From Pseudodesulfovibrio sp. S3 (GTDB taxonomy: Bacteria > Desulfobacterota > Desulfovibrionia > Desulfovibrionales > Desulfovibrionaceae), in contig NZ_QTZO01000006.1 of NCBI RefSeq assembly GCF_004025585.1, forward strand, positions 124,001 through 188,000: a DNA stretch of 64,000 nucleotides, in the 5' to 3' direction. Of this stretch, positions 15,855 through 23,762 are shown piece by piece. Within the stretch, counting starts at the first letter, position 1; every line of letters begins with the position of its first letter. The position numbers were made by a program, and so were the translations under genes. Under the pieces are notes generated by a model. It did not search any database. It was not told where the DNA came from and was given only the letters and a program-made list of their open reading frames with translations.

Positions 15855-17125
15855 TACTCGGCCTCCTTGTAGCTGTATTCGGCAGTTGCCAAAACCTTGA
15901 CCTTGCCGTCTTTCGGGTCGGTAAATGGTGCGAGGTAAATGCGGTCGATGGTCCCGGCGTCAGTCTCCGGCTCGTAGCCCTCGCCGTCGGGCCACAGCAG
16001 GGCCGAGGGCATGGTGCATGCCTTGCCGCCGGGACCCTGCACGATGGTCAGGTCGTAAGCGTCGCCGGGGCGGTATCTACCGATGACCATTTCGGTCACG
16101 TCGTCGTCCAGGTACAGGATGGCCGAGGGGACCACAGAACAGTCCCAGGCAACAGTGCCATCCTCTATTTCCAGCAAGGCCTGCTTATACCCTTGGGGAG
16201 CGGAGTAAGTATGGGATTCAGAAAGGAGGTCAGTCACTTCTTCGGTTTTGTGGGTATGGTCTTTTGCGGCCACAACGCCGCCCATATCCCCGGCCAACGT
16301 CATCGGCCTGCAATCCGTTACCACTCCTGCCGCGTCAACCATGGCGACCTTCTGCCCGTAGTGGCCGTCGTTGGTCCCGTCCACGTAGTCTCCGGGATCC
16401 GCGAACACGATAGAGGCCACGGCCACCCGGTCGGAGTCCTGCTGCTGCAGGGCCACGTCCAGGAACACTTCGGCAGGCAGTGCCGGGGAAATGGTCTGTT
16501 GCGCGGCCAGGGCTATGCGGATGCCCTCCACGTAGGCGATGCCGGGCTGAACCTTGAAGGCCCCTGCATCGTTGACGACCAGGTAGCCGTCACCGAAGAA
16601 GCAGGCACCGCCGTAAATGTCGCGGTTTGACAGCCGCTCTCGTTCATCAATGCCCTTGAGCCGGGCCGTGAAGTCGATCTGCCAGGTGGACGCCTCAACG
16701 GTTATATTGGTCGTGGCCTGGATGCCGGAATATTCCAGCATGAAATTGCGGGTCAGGGCGTTGCCCATGACCGGATGGGCCGTCTTCCACTTGGAAAGAG
16801 TGGGGCAGTAGGTGATGGCAATGACGGCATCGTCAGCCGAAGAGTAAAGCCCCACCCAATTGAAGTCGAAATCCCCGATGTCGGAGGTCAACAGCATGGA
16901 ATACACGACCTGGTTGGGGTTGATATACCCCTTGTTTTCTTCCGGGAGGGAGTATTCGTAGACGATATCCCCGGCATCCGGCAGCCCTTCGGTTCGGTCC
17001 ACGGCCCCGGAAGGGTCTATCCCCTCCAGTTTGGCAAGGATGAATCTGTCGATGACAAGCGCGGTTTCCTGGTTTTGGTGCAGGGCGATAAGGTTCTCGC
17101 CTGCATTGGTGATGGCACTGCTCAT
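15854..17125 (-). CDS. Tail fibre protein, gpH-like (DUF3751-type N-terminus)
   Basis: 423 residues. The N-terminus (MSSAITNAGENLIA) followed by LLTSDIGDFDFNWVGLYS matches the collar domain of P2-type tail fibres, which attaches the fibre to the baseplate. A DHTHKTEEVTDL stretch near residue 290 is a typical HxH fibre motif. The C-terminal 110 residues look like a beta-sandwich module. It follows gpI, as in P2. The distal part is much shorter than in P2; the next gene (14679-15854) probably supplies the tip. Confidence 0.75.
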   Translation of the reverse strand: MSSAITNAGENLIALHQNQETALVIDRFILAKLEGIDPSGAVDRTEGLPDAGDIVYEYSLPEENKGYINPNQVVYSMLLTSDIGDFDFNWVGLYSSADDAVIAITYCPTLSKWKTAHPVMGNALTRNFMLEYSGIQATTNITVEASTWQIDFTARLKGIDERERLSNRDIYGGACFFGDGYLVVNDAGAFKVQPGIAYVEGIRIALAAQQTISPALPAEVFLDVALQQQDSDRVAVASIVFADPGDYVDGTNDGHYGQKVAMVDAAGVVTDCRPMTLAGDMGGVVAAKDHTHKTEEVTDLLSESHTYSAPQGYKQALLEIEDGTVAWDCSVVPSAILYLDDDVTEMVIGRYRPGDAYDLTIVQGPGGKACTMPSALLWPDGEGYEPETDAGTIDRIYLAPFTDPKDGKVKVLATAEYSYKEAE

Positions 17126-17134
17126 GGTGGCTCC

Positions 17135-17743
17135 TTACAGCTTGGCGGTGATGACCGCCGAGTCGTTGTTGAATTCGTCCAGGCGCGGCCCGATGGAGAG
17201 CGGCGGCACGGACGCGCAAAAGGTTTGATAGTCGTTGTCGAATGTCTCCACCCTGATGCTTATGGGCAGCGGTGAGATGAGGGTCCATTCATACCGGCGG
17301 CAGGTCCGGCCATAGTGCTGGATGAGCTCCTGCAGCAGGGCCTGGTTGTCCGCTAGTTGGGTGTCGGAGAGCTGCAGGCCGATGACGTCCCAATCCCGGC
17401 CCGGCATCCGTTCTTCAATTTCAAGGTAGCCCACGCCCAAACGCTGGAAGATGCGCTTGAATCCGGCCACGCTCCCGGCATCTTTCGCGTTGATGTAGGC
17501 GTACTTCACGCGCAGCCGGTACAGGGCCAGCGGTTCGCCGTTGAAGCGGCTGATATCCCGCTGCCAGGCTATGAGGTCCAGAACTGTTTCCGTGCAGGTT
17601 TCCGGGTCCATTTGCTGCACAGGCCAGATGGCCCAGCCCATGAGTAGCGCGAACCATTTTTGCGCGGCTCTGGCGAGCTTGGTCAGCTCCGGGCCGGACA
17701 TCCAGAAGGGCAGGGTGACTTCAGGGGTGGTTTCGTCAGCCAT
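17135..17743 (-). CDS. Phage tail protein I (gpI-like)
   Basis: 202 residues. The order after the gpJ homologue (1 base apart) and the pattern LLMGWAIWPVQQMDPETC, then LDLIAWQRDISRF match the P2 gpI family of baseplate wedge proteins. It would bind gpJ to form the wedge. Length is near that of P2 gpI. Confidence 0.8.
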   Translation of the reverse strand: MADETTPEVTLPFWMSGPELTKLARAAQKWFALLMGWAIWPVQQMDPETCTETVLDLIAWQRDISRFNGEPLALYRLRVKYAYINAKDAGSVAGFKRIFQRLGVGYLEIEERMPGRDWDVIGLQLSDTQLADNQALLQELIQHYGRTCRRYEWTLISPLPISIRVETFDNDYQTFCASVPPLSIGPRLDEFNNDSAVITAKL

Positions 17744-17744
17744 G

Positions 17745-18917
17745 TTATGCCCCTATCTCCACGGTCAGGGTCCCAAGGACGGGCAGGTCCATTTCGGACA
17801 CGATATCCCCGGCTCGGTCGAACTCGACAGAAAGGAGGTTCGGCAGGCTGGCATGCAAATCCTTGTCGAGTTGGGACAGGGAAAAACGGCCATACGGCCA
17901 GGTCAGGGTCATGGTGAAATCGGTGTTTTCCCGGAAGGCGCAACGGACCATGTCTTCCACACTTCGGAGCAGAGACGCTTGCTTGTCCGTGTCCAGGTTG
18001 GGGACGGGGTACACGGTCACGCTCAGGTCGTAGGCCGTCTCCGGCATGGGAAAGCACACCATGTCGTCGCCGTGACCGTGGTTGCCGGAATCGCGCACAT
18101 AGGTGTTGATGTTGTCCACAAATTCCTGCGGCGGCGCGCCGGTGGCGATCATGATAAAACAGTTGGCAGTGCCGGGACCACGGGGTGCATTATGTTCGAA
18201 GTAGAGATAGTCCGTGCGGATCCCGGCATACTCGGCGATGCAGGCCTTGTACGCGGCGTCGTGGTGGTACTGGCCTACGGCACTGAATTGGTTCTGCCCC
18301 CGCAGCCGGAGTTCCTCGTTGGACTCTTCATCCGCTCCCGGCGTGGTCAGCCAATCCGAAAGGTTGGTCACGGACGCAATTCCGGGGATGGGTGCGGCCA
18401 GGATGGAATAGTATCCAGGGCCGAGGTTGTACGCGGATCCCGCTTGTTCGGCCTCGACCGGCGCGGTGAAGGTCAAGCTTCCATCCGGGCAGGTCGTGTC
18501 GGCGGTCACGGTCACGCGGTAGACGTAGCCGTCCAAGGTCGGGCTTTCGATCACGGTGCCGGAGGGGACGGTCAGCTCCCCGGCAGCGGTCGGTCTGGCG
18601 AAGGTCACATTGCCGACCGCCTTGGTGCTGGCCTTGCGGGTCAGGTCCACCCCCCACGCATAGACGTCGAGCCACGCCCCGGAGGCGTATTTCAGAAACA
18701 GGTTCGGCAGGGCGGTCTTGACCAACAGGGAAACGAGCAGCTTGCACGGTGTCGTGACAATGGCCGTGATGAGCTTCCAGAACGGACTCCACTTTGAATC
18801 GTTGGTGATGAGGCTGCCTTCATCCTCGTTGATTTGCTTCCAGCGCGCGGTCATGTCCGCTTCGGTGGTGGGGATGCCCGCCTCGGCCAGCATGGACTCG
18901 AACAATTCCTGGCTCAT
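17745..18917 (-). CDS. Baseplate J family protein (gpJ-like)
   Basis: 390 residues. Typical gpJ features: an N-terminal helical region with LPNLFLKYASGAWLDVYAW, then a beta-rich TVPSGTVI segment and the NLGPGYYSILAAPIPGIASV stretch, followed by PGADEESNEELRLR. It forms the arms of the baseplate wedge. It overlaps the upstream DUF2590 gene by ATGA and is followed after 1 base by gpI. Confidence 0.85.
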   Translation of the reverse strand: MSQELFESMLAEAGIPTTEADMTARWKQINEDEGSLITNDSKWSPFWKLITAIVTTPCKLLVSLLVKTALPNLFLKYASGAWLDVYAWGVDLTRKASTKAVGNVTFARPTAAGELTVPSGTVIESPTLDGYVYRVTVTADTTCPDGSLTFTAPVEAEQAGSAYNLGPGYYSILAAPIPGIASVTNLSDWLTTPGADEESNEELRLRGQNQFSAVGQYHHDAAYKACIAEYAGIRTDYLYFEHNAPRGPGTANCFIMIATGAPPQEFVDNINTYVRDSGNHGHGDDMVCFPMPETAYDLSVTVYPVPNLDTDKQASLLRSVEDMVRCAFRENTDFTMTLTWPYGRFSLSQLDKDLHASLPNLLSVEFDRAGDIVSEMDLPVLGTLTVEIGA

Positions 18918-19246
18918 GAAATCTCCACGGTTGAGTAGATGGGGCCGAATTCAACGGTTTCGGCCTGCAAGTAGAAGACGCCCAGGGATGTCTCGGTGAT
19001 CTGGCACGTTCCGGGGACAATGCGTTCGTCGTTGTCCACTTCGAGGGTCAGCTTGACGATGTTCTCGGCTTTCTTCCCCTCGTCGCGGTTGCCTACCAGT
19101 TCGACAAGCAACCCTGTTTCCCGGATCATGTGGACCAGATCCTGGGCGATGGAGTCCCGGTCACAACAACGCTCCGGGATACCCCCGACGTCCAGGGTGA
19201 TGTCGTCGTCGGTGATGAGGATGTCGAAATATTTCTCGTCGGGCAT
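18914..19246 (-). CDS. DUF2590-family phage protein
   Basis: 110 residues. The pattern DILITDDDITLDVGGIPE and DRDSIAQDLVHMIRETGLL corresponds to the small DUF2590 family, placed between tape measure and gpJ in K139-like phages. It probably takes the place of the gpW/gp25-like baseplate protein. It starts 3 bases after the tape-measure stop and overlaps gpJ by four bases. Confidence 0.65.
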   Translation of the reverse strand: MPDEKYFDILITDDDITLDVGGIPERCCDRDSIAQDLVHMIRETGLLVELVGNRDEGKKAENIVKLTLEVDNDERIVPGTCQITETSLGVFYLQAETVEFGPIYSTVEIS

Positions 19247-19249
19247 GGG

Positions 19250-21040
19250 CTATGTCCCCGTGTAGAGCATTTCATCCAGGGCCTGTCGGGTCATGGGCTG
19301 CTCGGAGTTGATGGTGACCTGGCCGATGGACCGGGAGTTGCTGCTGTTGTTCGCCACGGTCTTGGCGATGTGGTTGGTCACGCCGCCAGGGGGCAAGTTC
19401 GTGCGCTTGGAGGCCTCCAGGGACGGGGAGGTCGTCGGGGCTGCTGTTTCGCTGCCGAATCCGAAGAACTCGCCTATGGCCCCGATATGGTCCATGACGA
19501 ATCCGATGGGATTGACCAGGGCCTTCAGTCCGCCAAGCACCACGTCGATAACCTTCATGATGGCTTGCCCCCAGGATGTGTCCAGGAACGCGGCCTTCAG
19601 GTCGTCCCACCAGTAGATGGCGGCGGCAACGGCAGCGATGAGGGCAACGATTGCCAGGACGATCAGCACGGCAGGGTTCGCGGCCATGGCTGCGTTGACC
19701 AGCCACATGACGCCCTGGAAGGCGAGCAGGACTCCTTTGCCGATGATGCCTTGCTTGGTGAACAGGGCCAGCCCCCACTTGGCAGCGGCGAGGGGACCAC
19801 TCAAGCCGATGAAGCCCAGCTTCATGAGGCCGGTCACTAGGGTGAGCGCGCCCATTACTCCGGTCAGGGTAATGACGGCCAGGACCCCGTATCCTATCCA
19901 CCGGGTCAGGTTTGGATATTTGCCCATCCAAGCTGTCATGGTCGCAGTGGCGTCGGCTATGCCGTTGATAAGCGGATCCAGGGCCGGGGCAAGCCCGTTG
20001 CCGATGCCGATGGTCAGGGCCGTGACGCCCTGTCCCAGGCGTTGCATCGGCGTGACCATATGTGCGGCCATCTGCTCGGCCTTTTCCATGCCCTTCACCT
20101 GGCCTAATTTATCCATGGCCCCGGCCAGGCCGGTGGTGTCAGCCATGAGCAGTTTAAGCATGGACACTGCCTCGTCGGAGCCGAAGGCATCCTTCAGGGC
20201 ATCCGATTCGGCCACGCTCAAGGTGTCGCCGAATTTGCCCTTGAGCTTGCCCAGGATGTCCAACATGCCGAGCATCTTGCCGTCTGAGTCAACAAAGGAA
20301 AGGCCGAGTTTCTTCTGGGCCTTGCCTGCCCCAGCCAGAAACGCCTTGTACTTGGTCCCGGCCTCGGAGCCGGACATGGTCGCCTGGAGCTTGCCCATGA
20401 CGGCCATCTGTTCGACGACATCAATTCCGGCAGATGTGGCGTTGGCTCCGACGGCAGTAAAGGCAGAGGACATCTCGGATCCGGTTGTCTTGAACAGTTG
20501 GATGGCCGTAGCCGTCTGACCGGCCAGTTGCTTGACCCAATTGACCTTGCCGATTTTTTCGGCCTGGGCCTTGAAGATGCCGTACATGGTCCCCATGTAG
20601 TCGGTCATGGTGTTGGAGTCGGACTTGCCACCCACGGCAAGGACGTTGGCGACATTGGTAAACTCCGCCAGGTCGGTTCCCTTAAGTCCATTGATGGAGG
20701 ATTGGATGTCGTAGGCAGAGCGGACGAATCCGTCCGCAGCTCGCCCGTACTTGATGGAGTATTGAAGTGCTTTTGTAGACAGGCCTTTTAGCGTGTCCTG
20801 GTCCACGTCCAGGCTGCCGACCTCACCCAAGGCCTGGCGCATTTCTTCGGCGGGGTTGATGAATTTCATCATGGAATATCCGGCACCGGCCACGCCAGCC
20901 GCGCCCATGCCGACCTTTTTGAAGGCCTTTTCCGAGGCGTCTGCCATGGACCCCATGACGCGCTGCACCTTGCGGATCGGCCCGGACACTCGTTCCAACA
21001 GGTCAATGGTGAAGGTCAGTTTTTCCAGCTTGGCGCTCAT
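19250..21040 (-). CDS. Tail tape measure protein (TP901 type)
   Basis: 596 residues. The N-terminal 330 residues match the TP901 core (AFTAVGANATSAGIDVVEQM, then ATMSGSEAGTKYKAFLAGAG). The middle holds hydrophobic segments (about 370-400 and 440-480, IVALIAAVAAAIYWW), probably used for membrane insertion during DNA ejection. It sets tail length. It starts right after the frameshifted chaperone gene, the usual order in long-tailed phages. Confidence 0.9.
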   Translation of the reverse strand: MSAKLEKLTFTIDLLERVSGPIRKVQRVMGSMADASEKAFKKVGMGAAGVAGAGYSMMKFINPAEEMRQALGEVGSLDVDQDTLKGLSTKALQYSIKYGRAADGFVRSAYDIQSSINGLKGTDLAEFTNVANVLAVGGKSDSNTMTDYMGTMYGIFKAQAEKIGKVNWVKQLAGQTATAIQLFKTTGSEMSSAFTAVGANATSAGIDVVEQMAVMGKLQATMSGSEAGTKYKAFLAGAGKAQKKLGLSFVDSDGKMLGMLDILGKLKGKFGDTLSVAESDALKDAFGSDEAVSMLKLLMADTTGLAGAMDKLGQVKGMEKAEQMAAHMVTPMQRLGQGVTALTIGIGNGLAPALDPLINGIADATATMTAWMGKYPNLTRWIGYGVLAVITLTGVMGALTLVTGLMKLGFIGLSGPLAAAKWGLALFTKQGIIGKGVLLAFQGVMWLVNAAMAANPAVLIVLAIVALIAAVAAAIYWWDDLKAAFLDTSWGQAIMKVIDVVLGGLKALVNPIGFVMDHIGAIGEFFGFGSETAAPTTSPSLEASKRTNLPPGGVTNHIAKTVANNSSNSRSIGQVTINSEQPMTRQALDEMLYTGT

Positions 21041-21041
21041 G

Positions 21042-21487
21042 CTATTTCCCGAATGCCTTGGCGATGCCGTTGGTCACGGCCACGCTCATTTTTTCCCAGT
21101 GGTCCTTTTCCAGGAACAGTGCCTGCCCCAGCGAGTCGTCGGACACCGGGCGATTCCCGAACCACTTCCAGTGGAGGGCCAGGAATTGCCCGATGGCGTC
21201 CTGGCTTATTCGCTCGGCGGCACGCTCGACTTTCCCACGGTGATGGACAGGGCGGGGGTGTATTCCTGAACAAGGTTGCCGACGATATCAATGCCAGCTC
21301 CGGGGAGTTCCAGCAGCTTCTTCAGCGCGTCCTTGTCGTCGGCGACAACGGTACGCATGAGGAAATTTTGTGCCGGGGCAACCTTGCTGGTCGGCTGCAT
21401 TTCGTTGACGAACTTATTGTAGTCGTCATTGTCCACTTCAAAGCGGATATCGTCGCCGTTGATGGTCAGGGTGATGTTTTTCTTCAT
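21042..21487 (-). CDS. Tail assembly chaperone, frameshifted long form (GT-like)
   Basis: A -1 slip on GGGAAAG (21230-21236, minus strand) joins the first 86 codons of the short form to a 62-codon extension ending at 21042, giving 148 residues. The extension (ERAAERISQDAIGQFLALHW, then KWFG, ending AFGK) has good coding character and no start of its own. GGGAAAG is the slippery sequence used in lambda G/GT. P2 has the same arrangement in E/E+E'. The extension stop lies 1 base before the tape-measure start. Confidence 0.8.
21206..21487 (-). CDS. Tail assembly chaperone, short form (gpE / gpG-like)
   Basis: 93 residues from ATG 21487, preceded by GGAGG; an in-frame TTG upstream is rejected. 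The protein is acidic at the N-terminus (TINGDDIRFEVDNDDYN). Its place upstream of the tape measure, plus the slippery heptamer at 21230-21236, marks it as the short product of the tail chaperone pair, which coats the tape measure during tube assembly. The slip happens 8 codons before the stop. Confidence 0.8.
   Translation of the reverse strand: MKKNITLTINGDDIRFEVDNDDYNKFVNEMQPTSKVAPAQNFLMRTVVADDKDALKKLLELPGAGIDIVGNLVQEYTPALSITVGKSSVPPSE
21230..21236 (-). promoter_or_regulatory. -1 ribosomal frameshift site GGGAAAG
   Basis: The heptamer is phased as G-GGA-AAG in the short-form frame, so both tRNAs can re-pair after a -1 slip. The new frame continues for 62 codons with phage-like composition. 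Confidence 0.8.
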
Positions 21488-21506
21488 GGTGTTTTCCTCC
21501 AAAGGG

Positions 21507-21722
21507 TTAACGTTTCATCATTTCGAACAGCGAGCGCAGGCCGAGCAGGGCGACAGCGGAGGTGCAGCCCCAGACCATGCGCTCAAGAAATTTGATCTTC
21601 ACCGCGTGGCCCTGGCATTTGCGGGAATCGTTGATAGACTTGACGTCCTGCTGGATGTCCTTGACCCGTTCGTCGATGCGCGCGAGCAGGATCTGCATGT
21701 CCTCGCGGTCCATGGCACTCAT
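21507..21722 (-). CDS. Small membrane protein, XhlA-like lysis accessory
   Basis: 71 residues. ATG 21722 overlaps the o-spanin stop as ATGA. An amphipathic helix (MQILLARIDERVKDIQQDVK) is followed by one C-terminal transmembrane segment (MVWGCTSAVALLGL). This is the layout of XhlA-type holin helpers. Its place at the end of the lysis genes fits. The family call is tentative. Confidence 0.5.
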   Translation of the reverse strand: MSAMDREDMQILLARIDERVKDIQQDVKSINDSRKCQGHAVKIKFLERMVWGCTSAVALLGLRSLFEMMKR

Positions 21723-22000
21723 TGCCGAACCTCCCCGGCCCACCGGCGGAGTTCCTTGATCTTGCCGAGGCAATCCGCATGGGCCGCATGCAGCCGAAGC
21801 ATGTATTCGCCCACGTCGCTACCGCTCATAGACGAGGGGGGAAGTGGCGGCGCGTCCAGGCACCATTGCAGCTCCGGCGGCGGGGTCAGGATCCTCACCT
21901 CCAGCTTCGGAATCAGGACCGTCTGCGGTTCCGGCGTCCTCCCCGCGCAGGAGGTCAAAAGCGGCAACAATAGCAGGGTGGATAGGGCAATCCTTTTCAT
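21719..22000 (-). CDS. Outer-membrane spanin subunit (Rz1-like lipoprotein)
   Basis: 93 residues with a lipoprotein signal (MKRIALSTLLLLPLLTSC, Cys18), followed by a Pro-rich part (LTPPPELQWCLDAPPLPPSS). It overlaps the i-spanin gene by 182 bases in another frame and runs past its end, the overlapping Rz/Rz1 layout. With the i-spanin it fuses inner and outer membranes at the last step of lysis, which indicates a Gram-negative host. Confidence 0.85.
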   Translation of the reverse strand: MKRIALSTLLLLPLLTSCAGRTPEPQTVLIPKLEVRILTPPPELQWCLDAPPLPPSSMSGSDVGEYMLRLHAAHADCLGKIKELRRWAGEVRQ

Positions 22001-22367
22001 GGTCCGGCCTCGTTATCTTTTTGAGCTGGGCGATCTGCCCGGCCAGTTTGTTCAGGCTGTCGCTCCGGGCTGCCGACACCCGCGCCGACAATTCCAGGTC
22101 GGCTTCCAACCGCGATCTCTCCATGGCCCACGCCTCGGCATTCTGCCGGGCTATGGATGCGGCCTGCAGTAGATCGGCCTGGGCCTGGTCCCATTTGTCC
22201 TGGTAGTAGACGGCGTTATGCTTGGCGTGTTGGTAGTCGTTCCAGTGCAGGGCCAAAGCTGTGATAAGGGCGGCGGCGAGCGCGGCCAGCAATGCCCACT
22301 TGAGCCAGCCCCAAGAACTGCTGAAGATGCCCGTCACGATGGAGGCGATGGACGTCAACGAGAGCAT
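21819..22367 (-). CDS. Inner-membrane spanin subunit (Rz-like)
   Basis: 182 residues. One transmembrane segment near residues 22-42 (LKWALLAALAAALITALAL) is followed by a long periplasmic coiled coil (about 55-115). Past residue 120 the sequence becomes Asp/Gly/Ala-rich, probably because that part is constrained by the overlapping o-spanin frame. The start overlaps the end of the transglycosylase gene by 13 bases, so endolysin and spanins form one unit. Confidence 0.8.
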   Translation of the reverse strand: MLSLTSIASIVTGIFSSSWGWLKWALLAALAAALITALALHWNDYQHAKHNAVYYQDKWDQAQADLLQAASIARQNAEAWAMERSRLEADLELSARVSAARSDSLNKLAGQIAQLKKITRPDHEKDCPIHPAIVAAFDLLRGEDAGTADGPDSEAGGEDPDPAAGAAMVPGRAATSPLVYER

Positions 22368-23098
22368 GTGATTTCTCCATACCAGCGGTGGATGCGCTGG
22401 TTGTAGATGATGGTTTCCTGGGCATGCCTGCCGGTCACGGACGGCAAGGCCGCGATGATGTCAGCGTACCTTGATGCGCCACCGGCCAATCCCTGAGCCT
22501 TAAGGATGTTGCCGAATCCGGCATTGTAGGACGCCCTGGCCAAGTCCCATCGGTCAATCTCTGGCCGGGGCGAGGTCCATGCGTTGCGAAGTCTGACCAT
22601 GTAGTAGGCCCCGGCATTGACCGCTTGTTTCACAAGGTGGGGCGAGACGCGCCCATATCCGAGTTGGCGGCAAACGTCGTCCCATGTTCCTGGCATGAAT
22701 TGGGCCAAGCCTCGCGCTCCGACAGGCGATACCGCTTCGGGATTGAGCTGGCTTTCCTGGTACAACTGCGCCTTCCACCACTCCCATCGGGATTCTTCAC
22801 CGCGTGGCCACCAGCGGTGGACAGCTTCCTGGATGTCGCTGTCGTAACGGTCGGGGATACCGCCTGCATGCGCCGGGGCGCACCCCATGAGCAGACCGGC
22901 GAAGAGGCAAAGGGCCAGGATGCGCAAGCCGTGATAGAGCGCACTTGCCAGGGGATCCTGCCGGATGGTTGCCATGGTGCCTTTCCAAGGGCGTCCGCTG
23001 CGTTTGTCCAGGAAGCGTAGTCCGTAGAACAGCAACAGCGCGGAGGTGAGGGTATAGACGAGGTCGATGAGAAACGAGAGTCCGGCTACTTCGGGCAT
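22355..23098 (-). CDS. Phage lytic transglycosylase (SLT domain) with N-terminal membrane segments
   Basis: 247 residues from ATG 23098. Residues about 105-230 form a soluble-lytic-transglycosylase domain: catalytic Glu in AQLYQESQLNPEA, then GARGLAQFMPGTW and ARASYNAGFGNI. It cleaves murein glycan strands. Two hydrophobic stretches precede it (about 6-30 and 60-75). An internal ATG at 22975 with GGAAAGG upstream would give a shorter form with a lipoprotein-like signal (AGLLMGC). So one gene may make a membrane-anchored and an exported form. Confidence 0.8.
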   Translation of the reverse strand: MPEVAGLSFLIDLVYTLTSALLLFYGLRFLDKRSGRPWKGTMATIRQDPLASALYHGLRILALCLFAGLLMGCAPAHAGGIPDRYDSDIQEAVHRWWPRGEESRWEWWKAQLYQESQLNPEAVSPVGARGLAQFMPGTWDDVCRQLGYGRVSPHLVKQAVNAGAYYMVRLRNAWTSPRPEIDRWDLARASYNAGFGNILKAQGLAGGASRYADIIAALPSVTGRHAQETIIYNQRIHRWYGEITCSR

Positions 23099-23298
23099 GC
23101 TTCCTCCGATCCGGTTTGGCACTTTACACAAAGCGTTACGCCGGGGATTGCTTGGCGGCGCGCCTCCGGGATGACGTGGCCGCATTCGGCGCACGTCTCC
23201 CGGCTGGGCGCGTCGGTGTGTTTCATTCCGGCGTTGGCAATGGCGGTGTCCCGCGCCAACCGTTCCATGTCGCTGCCGATGTCGCAAAAATCTGCCAT
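23086..23298 (-). CDS. TraR/DksA-type zinc finger protein
   Basis: 70 residues with the four-Cys zinc motif CAECG...CVKC and the surrounding IPEARRQAIPGVTLC typical of short TraR/DksA-like phage proteins. Such proteins bind RNA polymerase in the secondary channel and shift transcription. It lies between tube and lysis genes, as in K139-type and P2-related phages, and overlaps the transglycosylase start by 13 bases. Confidence 0.85.
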   Translation of the reverse strand: MADFCDIGSDMERLARDTAIANAGMKHTDAPSRETCAECGHVIPEARRQAIPGVTLCVKCQTGSEEACPK

Positions 23299-23307
23299 GG
23301 TCGCGCC

Positions 23308-23754
23308 CTAGATCAGGTTCTTGATTTCTTCGGCATCCAGATACGGGACGCCGTTGATGTGGATGAAGTCGGGGCTGGTGACTTCGAAGGTGACCTTTTT
23401 GACGCTCTTTTCCCCACCCTTGGAGTCTTCATCCAACAGGCTGGACAGCTTCAGCTTGCAGCCGAATGCCTCCACCTTGAGCTCCTCCTTGTCGGTCTTG
23501 GCGTAGGTGTGGATGTCACAGGTAGGTAGGGCGCGCCAGGAACCGGCTGCCTTGGCCTGTTCGGAAATCAGGTTGAAATTGGTGATGTCCAGCTCGATCT
23601 CGCCGGAGGCCTCCACATCGCCGATGACATACCCGTCGGGGACGCCTTTGGTCTTGGCGACTCCGCTGTTGTCCGTGATCTCCAGGGAGATTTTTTCCAC
23701 ATGCACCAGCAGGTCGCCGATGGTGGTGTCGAAGGATTTACCGGATATTCTCAT
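23308..23754 (-). CDS. Tail tube protein (DUF2597 type)
   Basis: 148 residues starting MRISGKSFDTTIGD, with a continuous beta-strand pattern (VEKISLEITDNSGV, GEIELDITNF). This is the DUF2597 family found directly after the sheath in K139-like phages and considered the tail tube. Its place 8 bases after the sheath gene supports this. Confidence 0.8.
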   Translation of the reverse strand: MRISGKSFDTTIGDLLVHVEKISLEITDNSGVAKTKGVPDGYVIGDVEASGEIELDITNFNLISEQAKAAGSWRALPTCDIHTYAKTDKEELKVEAFGCKLKLSSLLDEDSKGGEKSVKKVTFEVTSPDFIHINGVPYLDAEEIKNLI

Positions 23755-23762
23755 GACGCCTC

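Noticed and set aside
17541-18797. 418-codon plus frame opposite gpI/gpJ
   Set aside because: Antisense shadow, no ribosome site.
21037-21291. 84-codon minus frame across the chaperone/tape measure junction
   Set aside because: Arg/Pro-rich shadow; the neighbouring -1 frame holds the real frameshift extension.
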